From an uncultured Pseudomonadales bacterium (lineage in GTDB: Bacteria > Pseudomonadota > Gammaproteobacteria > Pseudomonadales > Balneatricaceae), in the NCBI GenBank assembly GCA_937773555.1, contig CALJVT010000001.1, positions 53,784 to 117,783 of the forward strand: 64,000 nt of DNA, read 5' to 3'. The notes under the pieces are model-generated. The model was not told the DNA's origin. It did no database searches and saw only the letters and a list, made by a program, of their open reading frames with translations. Below, piece after piece: positions 10,149 to 18,335 of the stretch (its first letter is position 1; every line of letters starts with the position of its first letter). A program made the translations under genes and the position numbers.

Positions 10149-11231
10149 CTATTGGGTATATTTAATGGGTAGGCGCTGCGTTACTCTGGTCATTAATTCA
10201 TAGCCTATAGTGGCTGCATGGCTAGCCACTTCATTGATATTTAAGCCTTTCCCCCATAAGCACACGGGGTCACCTATTTTAACGTCATTCAGGTCTGTCA
10301 CATCAACGCAGATCATATCCATTGACACACGACCCGCAATGCCTGCTCGCTGCCCATTGACCATAACAGGTGTACCAGATTCGGCGTTACGTGGGTAACC
10401 ATCACCATAGCCAATAGCAACAGTGGCAATAGTTGAAGGGCGTTCAGCACGCCATTTTTGAGCGTAGCCCACAGTTTCGCCGGCATCAATATGTCGTAAA
10501 GAGGTTACCGCCGAGCACATTTGCATCACTGGCTTTAGGCCCTCACTTGATGGATGGTGTGCATCCAGTGGTGAATTACCATAAAGCATAAAACCAGCCC
10601 GGTTCCAATCTCCGTGGGCTTCTGGCCAAGCCATGATAGCGGGAGAGTTCGCTAAACTTACAGGCTGATTAAAGGGCGCAGTGGCTTCCATGAATACCTT
10701 TAGCTGAACTGAGGTAAAACTATTGTTAGTTTCGTCAGCGCTGGCAAAGTGAGTAGCAAAGACAATGTTATTAGACACATTTGGGCTGTTAAGCAACTGC
10801 TGGTAATAGCCTCCTAGTTTTTGTGGGCTTAAGCCTAAACGGTGCATGCCTGTGTCTACCTTAATCCACACTGTCAGTGGCTTAGATAGATGGGCATTCA
10901 AAATAGCATGCACTTGTGTAGGATCCTCTACCATAACCCAAAAACCCTGCTCGGCAGCAACAGTCACTTCGTCAGGGGTAAAGGTGCCTTCTAGTAGAAC
11001 GATAGGTTTGCTGATGCCGGCCTTGCGAAGCTCTATAGCTTCTTCTATGCAAGCCACGCCAAATGCGGGTGCATACGGTTCTAAAGCATTAGCACAAGCC
11101 ACTGCTCCATGGCCGTATGCATTCGCTTTAACCACAGCCATAGTCTGTGCTTTGGGTGCCAGCTGACAGGCCCATTGATAATTATGAATCAATGCGCCAA
11201 GATCAACGACCATATGACTGGGACGGGCCAT
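10149..11231 (-). CDS. alr: Alanine racemase, PLP-dependent
   Basis: Interconverts L- and D-alanine. I chose ATG 11231 (360 residues), giving the standard N-terminus RPSHMVVDLGALIHNYQ and leaving only 10 bp after the dat stop; an upstream extension would run into dat. The PLP lysine is in MAVVKANAYGHGAV (about residue 34), the catalytic tyrosine in ETVGYAQKWRAE, and IATVAIGYGDGYPRN and GRVSMDMICVDVTDL are conserved. It is the last gene of the D-amino-acid/5-oxoproline operon, which suggests a catabolic (DadX-like) rather than a purely cell-wall role. Whether the genome has another alr cannot be seen. Confidence 0.95.
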   Translation of the reverse strand: MARPSHMVVDLGALIHNYQWACQLAPKAQTMAVVKANAYGHGAVACANALEPYAPAFGVACIEEAIELRKAGISKPIVLLEGTFTPDEVTVAAEQGFWVMVEDPTQVHAILNAHLSKPLTVWIKVDTGMHRLGLSPQKLGGYYQQLLNSPNVSNNIVFATHFASADETNNSFTSVQLKVFMEATAPFNQPVSLANSPAIMAWPEAHGDWNRAGFMLYGNSPLDAHHPSSEGLKPVMQMCSAVTSLRHIDAGETVGYAQKWRAERPSTIATVAIGYGDGYPRNAESGTPVMVNGQRAGIAGRVSMDMICVDVTDLNDVKIGDPVCLWGKGLNINEVASHAATIGYELMTRVTQRLPIKYTQ

Positions 11232-11241
11232 AGAAAGATCT

Positions 11242-12099
11242 CTAGTAGTTAAACTTGCCGGCGCTATAAAGCTTAGCTGCTTTTTCCCAAATAGGGCCTG
11301 GCATGCCATCGCCTATGATCTGGTCATCAATCTGAGTAACAGGAGCAATTTCTTTACTGGAACTAGAAATCCAAATTTCGTCAGCATCAAATACTTCTTG
11401 TTTAGTCACAGTGCGTTCTTCTACGGCAATGCTGCCATCTTCACGCAATACGCCCAAGGCAATAAGACGAGTAATACCTGGTAATATTTGGTTATCTAAA
11501 ATAGGCGTAATTACCGTGCCATTTTTTACAATATAAGCATTACAGGCACCACACTCAGTGAGCTCGTCCTTGCCATTAAATAACAACACTTCACCACTTC
11601 CCTGGCTATAGCCCTTTTGATAATGCATTACATTGCCAAGCAATGAAATAGACTTTATGTTGCACCGTTGCCAGCGTTGATCTTGCATAGTGGTGACTTT
11701 GTAGGCATTCACTTTATCCCTTTCTGGAATAGGTGCAGGAGGAATGTCTGTGGGCATGGCGAATACTGTTGGTGCTACACCTGCTGGGTATGGGTGATGG
11801 CGCTTGCTATCTGCCCCACGCGTAACGTGTAAGTATAAACCCACCTGGGTATTTGGGTTGCGCTGAATAAGCTCTTGGCATAGTTCGCGCCACTCATCAT
11901 GGCTCCAGTTGAGTTCAATTTCCAGTGCAGCTAAGCCTTCGATCATGCGGTCAATGTGAGGTCCAAAACCGACCATTTTTCCGGCATAAGAAGGAATGAC
12001 TTCATAGATGCCATCACCAAACAAAAAACCTCGATCTAGAGGGGAAATGTTGGCTTCTTCAATTGGCATATAAGTGCCATTAAGGTAAACAATGCTCAT
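11242..12099 (-). CDS. dat: D-amino-acid aminotransferase (class IV PLP)
   Basis: Branched-chain/D-amino-acid aminotransferase fold, 285 residues. The N-terminal YLNGTYMPIEEANISPLDRGFLFGDGIYEV, the PLP-binding lysine in RCNIKSISLLGN (about residue 146) and the GVLREDGSIAVEERTVTKQEVFDADEIWISSSSKEI end match D-alanine transaminases. Such enzymes convert D-alanine plus 2-oxoglutarate to pyruvate plus D-glutamate. Distinguishing Dat from 4-amino-4-deoxychorismate lyase by sequence is not absolute, but the direct neighbourhood of alanine racemase and D-glutamate cyclase genes supports D-amino-acid use. Only 3 bp separate it from the preceding lysR. Confidence 0.85.
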   Translation of the reverse strand: MSIVYLNGTYMPIEEANISPLDRGFLFGDGIYEVIPSYAGKMVGFGPHIDRMIEGLAALEIELNWSHDEWRELCQELIQRNPNTQVGLYLHVTRGADSKRHHPYPAGVAPTVFAMPTDIPPAPIPERDKVNAYKVTTMQDQRWQRCNIKSISLLGNVMHYQKGYSQGSGEVLLFNGKDELTECGACNAYIVKNGTVITPILDNQILPGITRLIALGVLREDGSIAVEERTVTKQEVFDADEIWISSSSKEIAPVTQIDDQIIGDGMPGPIWEKAAKLYSAGKFNY

Positions 12100-12102
12100 A
12101 AC

Positions 12103-12990
12103 TTATTCTCTAATGATTTGACTGACCAATTGACTGGCGCTGTCGGCTAATAATTGTGGTAACAAACGGTCTTCGTCTTGACGCCAGCCACAACAAAACT
12201 TTAATTTTGGTGGTTCTGGGTCAACATCAAATGCGATAAGCCGCTCGGCCCTTAACGCATCTTCTACAATAGGTTGTGGTAGTAATGCTATACCAGCGCC
12301 TTGCTCGGCCATGGCTAGTAAGCCAGACACTGAGTTACTAGTATGGAATTTAGGTTTTTCTGCTACCTGGCTAAATAGTTCCTGTAAGTGTTTACCAGGC
12401 CCTGTGGCTGCGGGAAAGCTTAAAATAGGACATTTGCTTAGGGCGTCAATATCCATGCTGCGGTTACCCTTAGCATAATGAGGGCTACCAACCCAGGTCT
12501 GTGGCAGAGCACTTAATGGCTGCGTGTTCACAGAGATCGCTTGTCCGGTGTAGACCATCAGCGCTAGGTCTAATTGATGCTCTTCCAGTTGCTTGTAAAG
12601 TGCCAATGAAAGGTCAATGGTGAGTTCAAATTGAATCAACGGATGATGCTCACGCCATACTTTTAATAAATCTCTTAGCCATAAATGCGCTACGGTATCA
12701 GCTATGCCAATGCGAAACACCCCTTGTTGAGGGGCATCATCTTGCAGCTGGGCTTTCATTTCATTACTAATAGCCACTAAATGTTCTGCAAAAGGTAGCA
12801 GTTGTCTGCCACGAGCAGTGAGTTTAGTGCCACTTTGGTCGCGTTTAAACAGCTTAACACCCAAGTCTTCTTCTAGGGTGGCTATACGAGCAGAAATAGC
12901 AGGCTGAGAAGCATGTAACTGAGCTGCGGCACCATGAAAGCTGCCTAAAGTGGCTACTTTTATAAAGCTATTGAGATTACGAAGACGCAC
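12103..12990 (-). CDS. LysR-type regulator inside the D-Glu/5-oxoproline operon
   Basis: A 295-residue LysR-type regulator. The winged helix-turn-helix is at residues 1-60 (LRNLNSFIKVATLGSFHGAAAQLHASQPAISARIATLEEDLGVKLF), followed by an effector-binding domain beginning around residue 90 (GVFRIGIADTVAHLWLRDLL). It lies within the operon, 33 bp downstream of the DUF4392 gene and 3 bp before dat, so it probably controls its own operon. The inverted and direct ATTGATA repeats at 17224-17282, upstream of the first gene, are the best candidate for its binding sites. The inducer is unknown; 5-oxoproline or a D-amino acid would fit. Confidence 0.9.
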   Translation of the reverse strand: MRLRNLNSFIKVATLGSFHGAAAQLHASQPAISARIATLEEDLGVKLFKRDQSGTKLTARGRQLLPFAEHLVAISNEMKAQLQDDAPQQGVFRIGIADTVAHLWLRDLLKVWREHHPLIQFELTIDLSLALYKQLEEHQLDLALMVYTGQAISVNTQPLSALPQTWVGSPHYAKGNRSMDIDALSKCPILSFPAATGPGKHLQELFSQVAEKPKFHTSNSVSGLLAMAEQGAGIALLPQPIVEDALRAERLIAFDVDPEPPKLKFCCGWRQDEDRLLPQLLADSASQLVSQIIRE

Positions 12991-13023
12991 AGTGTGCTCC
13001 CACAGTTAGTTTGCTTAACAACA

Positions 13024-13881
13024 TTAATCGCTAAAGCCGGTTATTTGGCGTAACTGATCAATGACAGATTGGCCTTCGCTCATTGGCATGCCATCCTCTG
13101 TAAGTTGGTTGATGCGCGTTACACCATCTACGCTGCCAAGGTCTGACAAGTACTGCACAATGGCTAGGGGGTCAATTTTAGCTAATAAATCCTGTCCATG
13201 CCATAGGCCAAGGAAAGCGATCATACCATAGGCTCCCCAGTTAGAAACGTCGGCTATGATTAGCTCATCAGCATTAGTGACTGCAGGCACAATATCAAGC
13301 TGTTCAAGCACATGAATAACCTTCCCCATGCCTATTTCATTACCGCCGTCGCCCACAGCAATAGTGGGGCACTTGGCCCAGTTCATGAAGCCATCAAAAC
13401 ACGCTGTTCGCTCACTAATATTTTCCCCACGCATGTTGTAATAGCCACCATCTTTAGCCTGGCCTGGGCGTTCGATGGAAACAACGGTTTGGGGATTAAA
13501 GTGCGCAAGGGCAGCTATGGTATCAGCGTCCACATCAGCGTATCCGCCCACACGTATTTCATGGGTGCGGTAACGCTCTGAAAGAGCACCCACCAAAGGT
13601 TGTCCACACACAATAATGGGCACTGCACCTAACCATTCTAGCGTGTCATAAAGAGCAATAGCGCCCACAGGCCCATCGGTCTCAAACGTGCCTACTACAG
13701 GAAAGCCAGTACCAATGAGTACGGTGGCACCAGGCTTATATTTAATGCAATTCTGTAAGATCTGGGCAGCTCTTAGGCAATAGCCCGCCGTTAACACCGG
13801 TTGCACCTGGGCCATACCCCTGGGGTTGCGGGCCACCAAGGCGTCTTCAATCTGCTGGCTAGTGTGTTGGTCGTTTGGCAT
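13024..13881 (-). CDS. DUF4392 protein: D-glutamate cyclase C-terminal-type
   Basis: A 285-residue protein matching the DUF4392 family, the C-terminal part of mitochondrial D-glutamate cyclase (DGLUCY/C14orf159). Visible hallmarks are LIGTGFPVVGTFETDGPVGA (residues 57-76), SIERPGQAKDGGYYNMRGENIS, the glycine-rich VGDGGNEIGMGKV and ADELIIADVSNWGAYGMIAFL. DGLUCY converts D-glutamate to 5-oxo-D-proline; that this bacterial half-protein does so is inferred. The gene sits directly after pxpC (2 bp gap), while the other DGLUCY half, DUF1445, is the first gene of the same operon. No transporter is in the cluster, suggesting an internal substrate. Confidence 0.85.
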   Translation of the reverse strand: MPNDQHTSQQIEDALVARNPRGMAQVQPVLTAGYCLRAAQILQNCIKYKPGATVLIGTGFPVVGTFETDGPVGAIALYDTLEWLGAVPIIVCGQPLVGALSERYRTHEIRVGGYADVDADTIAALAHFNPQTVVSIERPGQAKDGGYYNMRGENISERTACFDGFMNWAKCPTIAVGDGGNEIGMGKVIHVLEQLDIVPAVTNADELIIADVSNWGAYGMIAFLGLWHGQDLLAKIDPLAIVQYLSDLGSVDGVTRINQLTEDGMPMSEGQSVIDQLRQITGFSD

Positions 13882-13883
13882 GA

Positions 13884-14846
13884 TTAATCCTTCAGGTACA
13901 GCAGTGGTGTGGCATTAAATTTAAGTTGCGCTAAGGTATTTATTGTATGGGCTTGGAATAAATCTATGGCTTCAAAGTGCACTGTGTCACCTGGCCTTAG
14001 TTGGGCAAGCTGGGCTGTATCACGGGCTATAATGGCGCCTATTTTAGGATAGCCACCAATGGTTTGTCGGTCATTAAGCAAGACAATGGGCTGGCCGTCT
14101 GCAGGCACTTGCACGGCGCCTAAACAAATGCCCTCAGAGAGCATTTTTTCAGAGGGGCAAGGTACAGCAGGTCCTTCAAGTCGCATACCCATACGGTCAC
14201 TGCGATCTGTAACGGTATATTGGCTGTTAAAAAAGCGCGCTCGCGTCGTAGAGTCAAATAAGTGATGTTGATACCCCGGTAGTAGGTGCAATACGGCATC
14301 ACTTTCCTGTTTATTGCTGCCCTGTTGGCCATACAGTGGCCAGTCTGATTCAGGCAAGGCTTGGCGGGCTAACTCTGCGGTCTTGGCACAGGGAAGGATA
14401 TCATTAGCTGCAAGCTTAGCGCCATTTAGGCCGCCTACTTTCTCTCGCATTACTGTGGCACCGCTACCAAAACTTGGGTTGATGTTAAACCCACCTGCTA
14501 TGCCAATGTAGCTGCGACACCCATGGCTAGAATAACCAAGTTTAATCTCGTCTCCACTGACCACTTTGTGGCTGGTCCATAAGGCTTTATTAACGCCATT
14601 CACACTGATGTCTAAGCCAGCTCCAGTAACGCAAAAGTAACTGTCTGTTTGCACTAAGAGCTGCAGCCCACCAAAACTCAATTCAATAGCACATGCGTTG
14701 GACTCATTGTGAAGTATGCGATTGGCCCATAAAAATGCTTCACTGTCTAATGGTCCGCCAGTGGTCAAACCAATGTCATGCTGACCAAAACGACCAAGGT
14801 CTTGTATCAGGCTAAGCAAGCCAGGCTGGAGAACTTTAAAGCTCAT
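13884..14846 (-). CDS. pxpC: 5-oxoprolinase subunit C (biotin-dependent carboxyltransferase-like)
   Basis: Subunit of the prokaryotic ATP-dependent 5-oxoprolinase PxpABC, which opens 5-oxoproline to glutamate. The 320-residue protein has the KipA/YbgK/PxpC features: LSLIQDLGRFGQHDIGLTTGGPLD at the N-terminus, AIELSFGGLQL, SDRMGMRLEGPAV, SEGICLGAVQVPADGQPIVLLNDRQTIGGYPKIG and RPGDTVHF. It overlaps the 3' end of pxpB by 11 bp, so the two are translationally coupled. Confidence 0.95.
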   Translation of the reverse strand: MSFKVLQPGLLSLIQDLGRFGQHDIGLTTGGPLDSEAFLWANRILHNESNACAIELSFGGLQLLVQTDSYFCVTGAGLDISVNGVNKALWTSHKVVSGDEIKLGYSSHGCRSYIGIAGGFNINPSFGSGATVMREKVGGLNGAKLAANDILPCAKTAELARQALPESDWPLYGQQGSNKQESDAVLHLLPGYQHHLFDSTTRARFFNSQYTVTDRSDRMGMRLEGPAVPCPSEKMLSEGICLGAVQVPADGQPIVLLNDRQTIGGYPKIGAIIARDTAQLAQLRPGDTVHFEAIDLFQAHTINTLAQLKFNATPLLYLKD

Positions 14847-15549
14847 GTAGCAGGCCTCCCATCAACAGATACTGGGGCTCGTCTATAGCAAAAAATTGTA
14901 CTCGATCACCAACTGTTACTGGCATATGGGGCTGTTTTTCAGGGTTGAACATAGGCGTAGGGCACAGGCCAATAAGATTCCATCCGCCAGGTGAGCTTGC
15001 AGGATAAACAGCTGTTTGACGGTCCGCTATTGCCACTGCTCCAGCAGGCACTTTAAGCCTGGGTGTGGATAGTCTTGGCGCAGCTAAGCGCTCGTCTACT
15101 TCACCTAAATAAGCGAAACCTGGGGCAAAACCAATGGCATAGACACGGTATTCTGTGGCGCTATGAATGTCGATAACTTGTGCTATTGAAAGCCCTGCAT
15201 TTTCGGCTAATAATGCCAGCTCTGGGCCATATTTAGTACTATAAAAAACAGGTATTTTAACCAGTTGGCCCCTATTTTCGCTGTGCTTTTCTGGCGTATT
15301 TAATATAGACCGTAGGGCGTTTTTTGCCCATAAATGGTCACATAAGTGGGTGTCATAAATGACCAGTACCGAAGCGTAAGACGCCACTAAGTCTATTAAA
15401 CGAACACTGAAACGTTGCTTAATCTGCTCACAAGTTGCAGCGATAACTGCACTGACTTCAGGGCTAATCTGTAAGCTATCAGGATCACCAAAATAGACAA
15501 TGTAGCTATTTTCGCTGGCTATTTCTATGTGTGTTTGGCTAGTGTTCAT
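14836..15549 (-). CDS. pxpB: 5-oxoprolinase subunit B
   Basis: Second subunit of 5-oxoprolinase (KipI/YbgJ family), 237 residues. The conserved C-terminal part contains YAIGFAPGFAYLGEVDERLAAPRL, VPAGAVAIADRQTAVYPASSPGGWNLIG and the DRVQFFAI end. In homologues this subunit works with PxpC, and the two occur fused in some species. It overlaps pxpC by 11 bp and follows pxpA by 9 bp. Confidence 0.95.
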   Translation of the reverse strand: MNTSQTHIEIASENSYIVYFGDPDSLQISPEVSAVIAATCEQIKQRFSVRLIDLVASYASVLVIYDTHLCDHLWAKNALRSILNTPEKHSENRGQLVKIPVFYSTKYGPELALLAENAGLSIAQVIDIHSATEYRVYAIGFAPGFAYLGEVDERLAAPRLSTPRLKVPAGAVAIADRQTAVYPASSPGGWNLIGLCPTPMFNPEKQPHMPVTVGDRVQFFAIDEPQYLLMGGLLHEL

Positions 15550-15558
15550 GATGTTAGG

Positions 15559-16335
15559 TTATGTCTGGTCGGCAGATGCTTGGTTCATCAATTGGCGGAT
15601 GGATGTAATGGCTGCAATACCAGCATCATTATCTCCGTGTACACAAAGGCTGTCCACCTTAAGCCTTAAGATTGACCCACTGGCGCTAGTAATTGTGCCT
15701 TCTTGGGCTAACTGTTTTACTTGCTTGAGCATGGCATCATGACCCAGCACAGCGCCAGCCTTAGCACGAGCCATTAAGCTGCCGTCATCCTCGTAACAAC
15801 GGTCTGCAAATGCCTCAAAGTACAATTCTAAAGATAAGTCTTGTGCTTGTTTTAGATGTTCTTGCGCCTGGGTATTGGCTTGTAACATTAACTTTAATGG
15901 TGGTTGGGTTACGCCACTTGCAGGCACTCGGCTTGGGTAACTGCTCACTGCGTGCATAACTGCCTGGCGCACCGTTGCTTTGCTCATCATGTCGTTGTAG
16001 AGGGCGCCGTGGGGCTTTACATAGCTGAGGGTTAACCCTTGGCATGCAGCCATGCCTTCCATGGCAGCAATTTGATAGTGCATAAATGCAATTATTTCTT
16101 GCTCTGAGCAGTTCATGGAACGACGGCCAAAACCCACTAGATCTGGGTAGGCGGGATGAGCCCCCACCATAACCTTGTGCTGCTTTGCTAATGCTAACGT
16201 GTGTTGCATTACCAACGGATCACCCGCATGAAAACCACAGGCAATATTGGCTTGATCTATGTGTGGCATAGCCTTTGCGTCTTGGCCTAAAGTCCAAGAA
16301 CCGTAACTTTCACCTAAATCGCAATTAAGTAACAT
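15559..16335 (-). CDS. pxpA: 5-oxoprolinase subunit A (LamB/YcsF family)
   Basis: A 258-residue LamB/YcsF protein, the subunit that with PxpB and PxpC cleaves 5-oxoproline with ATP. Characteristic segments are LLNCDLGESYGSW at the start, ANIACGFHAGDPLVM, VMVGAHPAYPDLVGFGRR, SYVKPHGALYNDMM, FADRCYEDDGSLMARAKAGAVL and the C-terminal LCVHGDNDAGIAAI. These give the substrate and metal pocket His/Asp residues of the family. It lies 14 bp after the DUF1445 gene. Confidence 0.96.
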   Translation of the reverse strand: MLLNCDLGESYGSWTLGQDAKAMPHIDQANIACGFHAGDPLVMQHTLALAKQHKVMVGAHPAYPDLVGFGRRSMNCSEQEIIAFMHYQIAAMEGMAACQGLTLSYVKPHGALYNDMMSKATVRQAVMHAVSSYPSRVPASGVTQPPLKLMLQANTQAQEHLKQAQDLSLELYFEAFADRCYEDDGSLMARAKAGAVLGHDAMLKQVKQLAQEGTITSASGSILRLKVDSLCVHGDNDAGIAAITSIRQLMNQASADQT

Positions 16336-16349
16336 GTTTTTCCCCTTAC

Positions 16350-17132
16350 CTAAAATATGGCTAATTGGCTGTTAGGTAAATCTGTTACCAGCATACAACC
16401 TGGCGCATGGGTGATACAGAACGGCGGTTTAGCATTTTCAACGGCCACCTGAGGGGTGACACCACAGGCCCAAAACACAGGTACTTCGCCTTCATTAAGA
16501 GATACCTTGTCACCAAAATCAGGTTGGTTGAGGTTGCTAATACCAATTTCACTGGGGTTGCCAAAATGTACTGGGGCGCCATGGACAGATGGGAATCGGC
16601 TACATATTTGAATGGCTCTTATTGCATCTGCAGGTTTGTACGGGCGCATGCTTACGACCATATTGCCCGCAAATGGACCGGCTTCCTTACACGCAATATT
16701 AGTGCGATACATAGGCACATTCACCCCTTCTGAAAGATTACGTACATCAAGGCCATCAGCGATCAGAGCTTCCTCAAAAGAGAACGAGCAGCCTAGTACA
16801 AAAGCGACCAGGTCGTCACGCCAATGATCAATAATATTGCTCACTTGATGTTCAGCTTTGCCATGATTAAATAGTTTATACTGCGGTATGTCAGTACGCA
16901 GGTCGATGTCTTGGCCCAGGCTTTTTAGGCGAAAGTCGCCAGGGTTTTCTGACATGCCAATAATAGGGCATGGCTTGGGGTTTAGGTGGCAAAATTTTAA
17001 GAAATCGTTGGCATAATCTTCAGGTAAGATACACAGGTTGCCCTGTACGTAACCAGAGCATAATCCAGAGGTATTATCAGTCATAGATCCGCTACGGATT
17101 TGTTGCCTAAGTTGCAGTGGTGTTAGGGTCAT
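16350..17132 (-). CDS. DUF1445/YcsI family: D-glutamate cyclase N-terminal-type
   Basis: A 260-residue protein of the DUF1445 family (often labelled putative hydro-lyase), homologous to Bacillus subtilis YcsI, which is also encoded beside 5-oxoprolinase genes, and to the N-terminal part of DGLUCY. Clear motifs are [77 protein letters not shown] and the ending [17 protein letters not shown]. It is the first gene of the operon. With DUF4392 four genes downstream, both halves of the animal fusion enzyme are present. The catalytic role is inferred. Confidence 0.88.
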   Translation of the reverse strand: MTLTPLQLRQQIRSGSMTDNTSGLCSGYVQGNLCILPEDYANDFLKFCHLNPKPCPIIGMSENPGDFRLKSLGQDIDLRTDIPQYKLFNHGKAEHQVSNIIDHWRDDLVAFVLGCSFSFEEALIADGLDVRNLSEGVNVPMYRTNIACKEAGPFAGNMVVSMRPYKPADAIRAIQICSRFPSVHGAPVHFGNPSEIGISNLNQPDFGDKVSLNEGEVPVFWACGVTPQVAVENAKPPFCITHAPGCMLVTDLPNSQLAIF

Positions 17133-17223
17133 AGAGCGTCCGGCAATTAATGATGGTTATATCTGTATTTGCATGTATTTTGCAGTCCAAAAGCGGTAGT
17201 GTCTAATTAAATCTATTTGGCGT

Positions 17224-17282
17224 ATTGATAGATATATTTTATCAACTGATCGGCTTATTGATATTCTGCGTGTTAATTGATA
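17224..17282. promoter_or_regulatory. ATTGATA repeat cluster in the DUF1445/mltB divergent region
   Basis: The heptamer ATTGATA occurs at 17224, 17257 and 17276, and its complement TATCAA at 17240-17245 forms a 6-bp inverted repeat with TTGATA at 17225-17230 (9-bp spacer). All lie in the AT-rich gap between the divergent DUF1445 and mltB genes. Such a cluster fits operator sites for the LysR regulator of the minus-strand operon; the link is inferred. Confidence 0.45.
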
Positions 17283-17339
17283 GATTTTAGTTTAAAAGAG
17301 CGTAACTAGCTTAAGTTGTGTCAACATTAGCAAAGCCAA

Positions 17340-18320
17340 ATGTCCAAGGAGAAGGGTGTGAGAAAGATCGTATTAAGTTGGCTTATAGTTGGGCTGTTTA
17401 GCGCTCATGGGTATGCTGGCTTCGACCAGCGAGATGACGTCGCAAAGTGGCTGGATGAGGCAGGTGATGTGGGTTTTACTAGAACTGAGGTGTTACAGTA
17501 TTTGTCCCAAACTAAAGCCAAACCCAGTATTGTGCCGATACTGCGGAACGCACCAGAAAGCAAATTATTATGGCGTGGTTATCAACAGCGACTGGTGACT
17601 CCGTCGCGCATTAACTTAGGCCGAAAGTTTCTCAAACAGCATGCAACTCAATTGAATTTAGTCGCTCAAGAAACTGGCGTTGATGCCGCTATTATTGCTG
17701 CCATTGCAGGTATTGAAAGTAATTATGGTAACAACATGGGTAAGCATCTGGCCTTGCGGGTGCTTGCGACGTTATCGTTTGACTACCCCCGTAGAAGTCA
17801 GTTTTATCAGCGTCAATTAGCTGAGTTCTTTCGTCTCAGCCATAGTCAGGGCCTAGATCCTATGCTGGTTAAAGGGTCTGCTGCAGGTGCTGTGGGCATG
17901 GGACAATTTATCCCTACAAGTTATCGTGATTTTGCCCTAGACGGTGATGGTGATGGTCGCATTGATTTATTCCACAGTGAGGCTGATAATTTTGCCAGTA
18001 TTGCCAATTACTTAGCACGTCATGGTTGGCAGGCTAATGAACCATGGCTGGTAGAAGTAGACACAAAAATAGACCCAGTTTGGGTGAGTAAAAAAGCTAA
18101 ACGGCAAGGTATAACCCTAGAGCAATGGCAGCTCAGGGGTATTCGAGTGCCAGAGTTGGCAGACAAAATGAAGGAATTCAACTTGTATGCTTTTTCCACC
18201 GAAAATGAGGCTGAGCATCGTTTAGGGGGTGCTAACTTTTACGCCATAACACGTTATAATCATTCACTTTGGTATAGTCGTGCGGTGGTAGAAATTGCCC
18301 AAGGTATCGCCAAACCCTAA
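17340..18320 (+). CDS. mltB: Membrane-bound lytic murein transglycosylase B
   Basis: Cleaves the glycan strand of peptidoglycan with formation of 1,6-anhydro-muropeptides. The 326-residue protein has an N-terminal signal segment (about residues 10-26, ending HGYA-GF) without a clear lipobox cysteine, so it may be periplasmic and soluble. The MltB core is clear: catalytic Glu in AIAGIESNYGNNMG near residue 125, LATLSFDYPRRSQFYQRQLAEF, GSAAGAVGMGQFIPTSYRDFA and YNHSLWYSRAVVEIA. An alternative GTG start at 17358 is possible. It begins the mltB-rlpA-dacA-ybeD-lipB-lipA run. Confidence 0.93.
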   Translation: MSKEKGVRKIVLSWLIVGLFSAHGYAGFDQRDDVAKWLDEAGDVGFTRTEVLQYLSQTKAKPSIVPILRNAPESKLLWRGYQQRLVTPSRINLGRKFLKQHATQLNLVAQETGVDAAIIAAIAGIESNYGNNMGKHLALRVLATLSFDYPRRSQFYQRQLAEFFRLSHSQGLDPMLVKGSAAGAVGMGQFIPTSYRDFALDGDGDGRIDLFHSEADNFASIANYLARHGWQANEPWLVEVDTKIDPVWVSKKAKRQGITLEQWQLRGIRVPELADKMKEFNLYAFSTENEAEHRLGGANFYAITRYNHSLWYSRAVVEIAQGIAKP

Positions 18321-18335
18321 ACTAGGTTGTATAAC

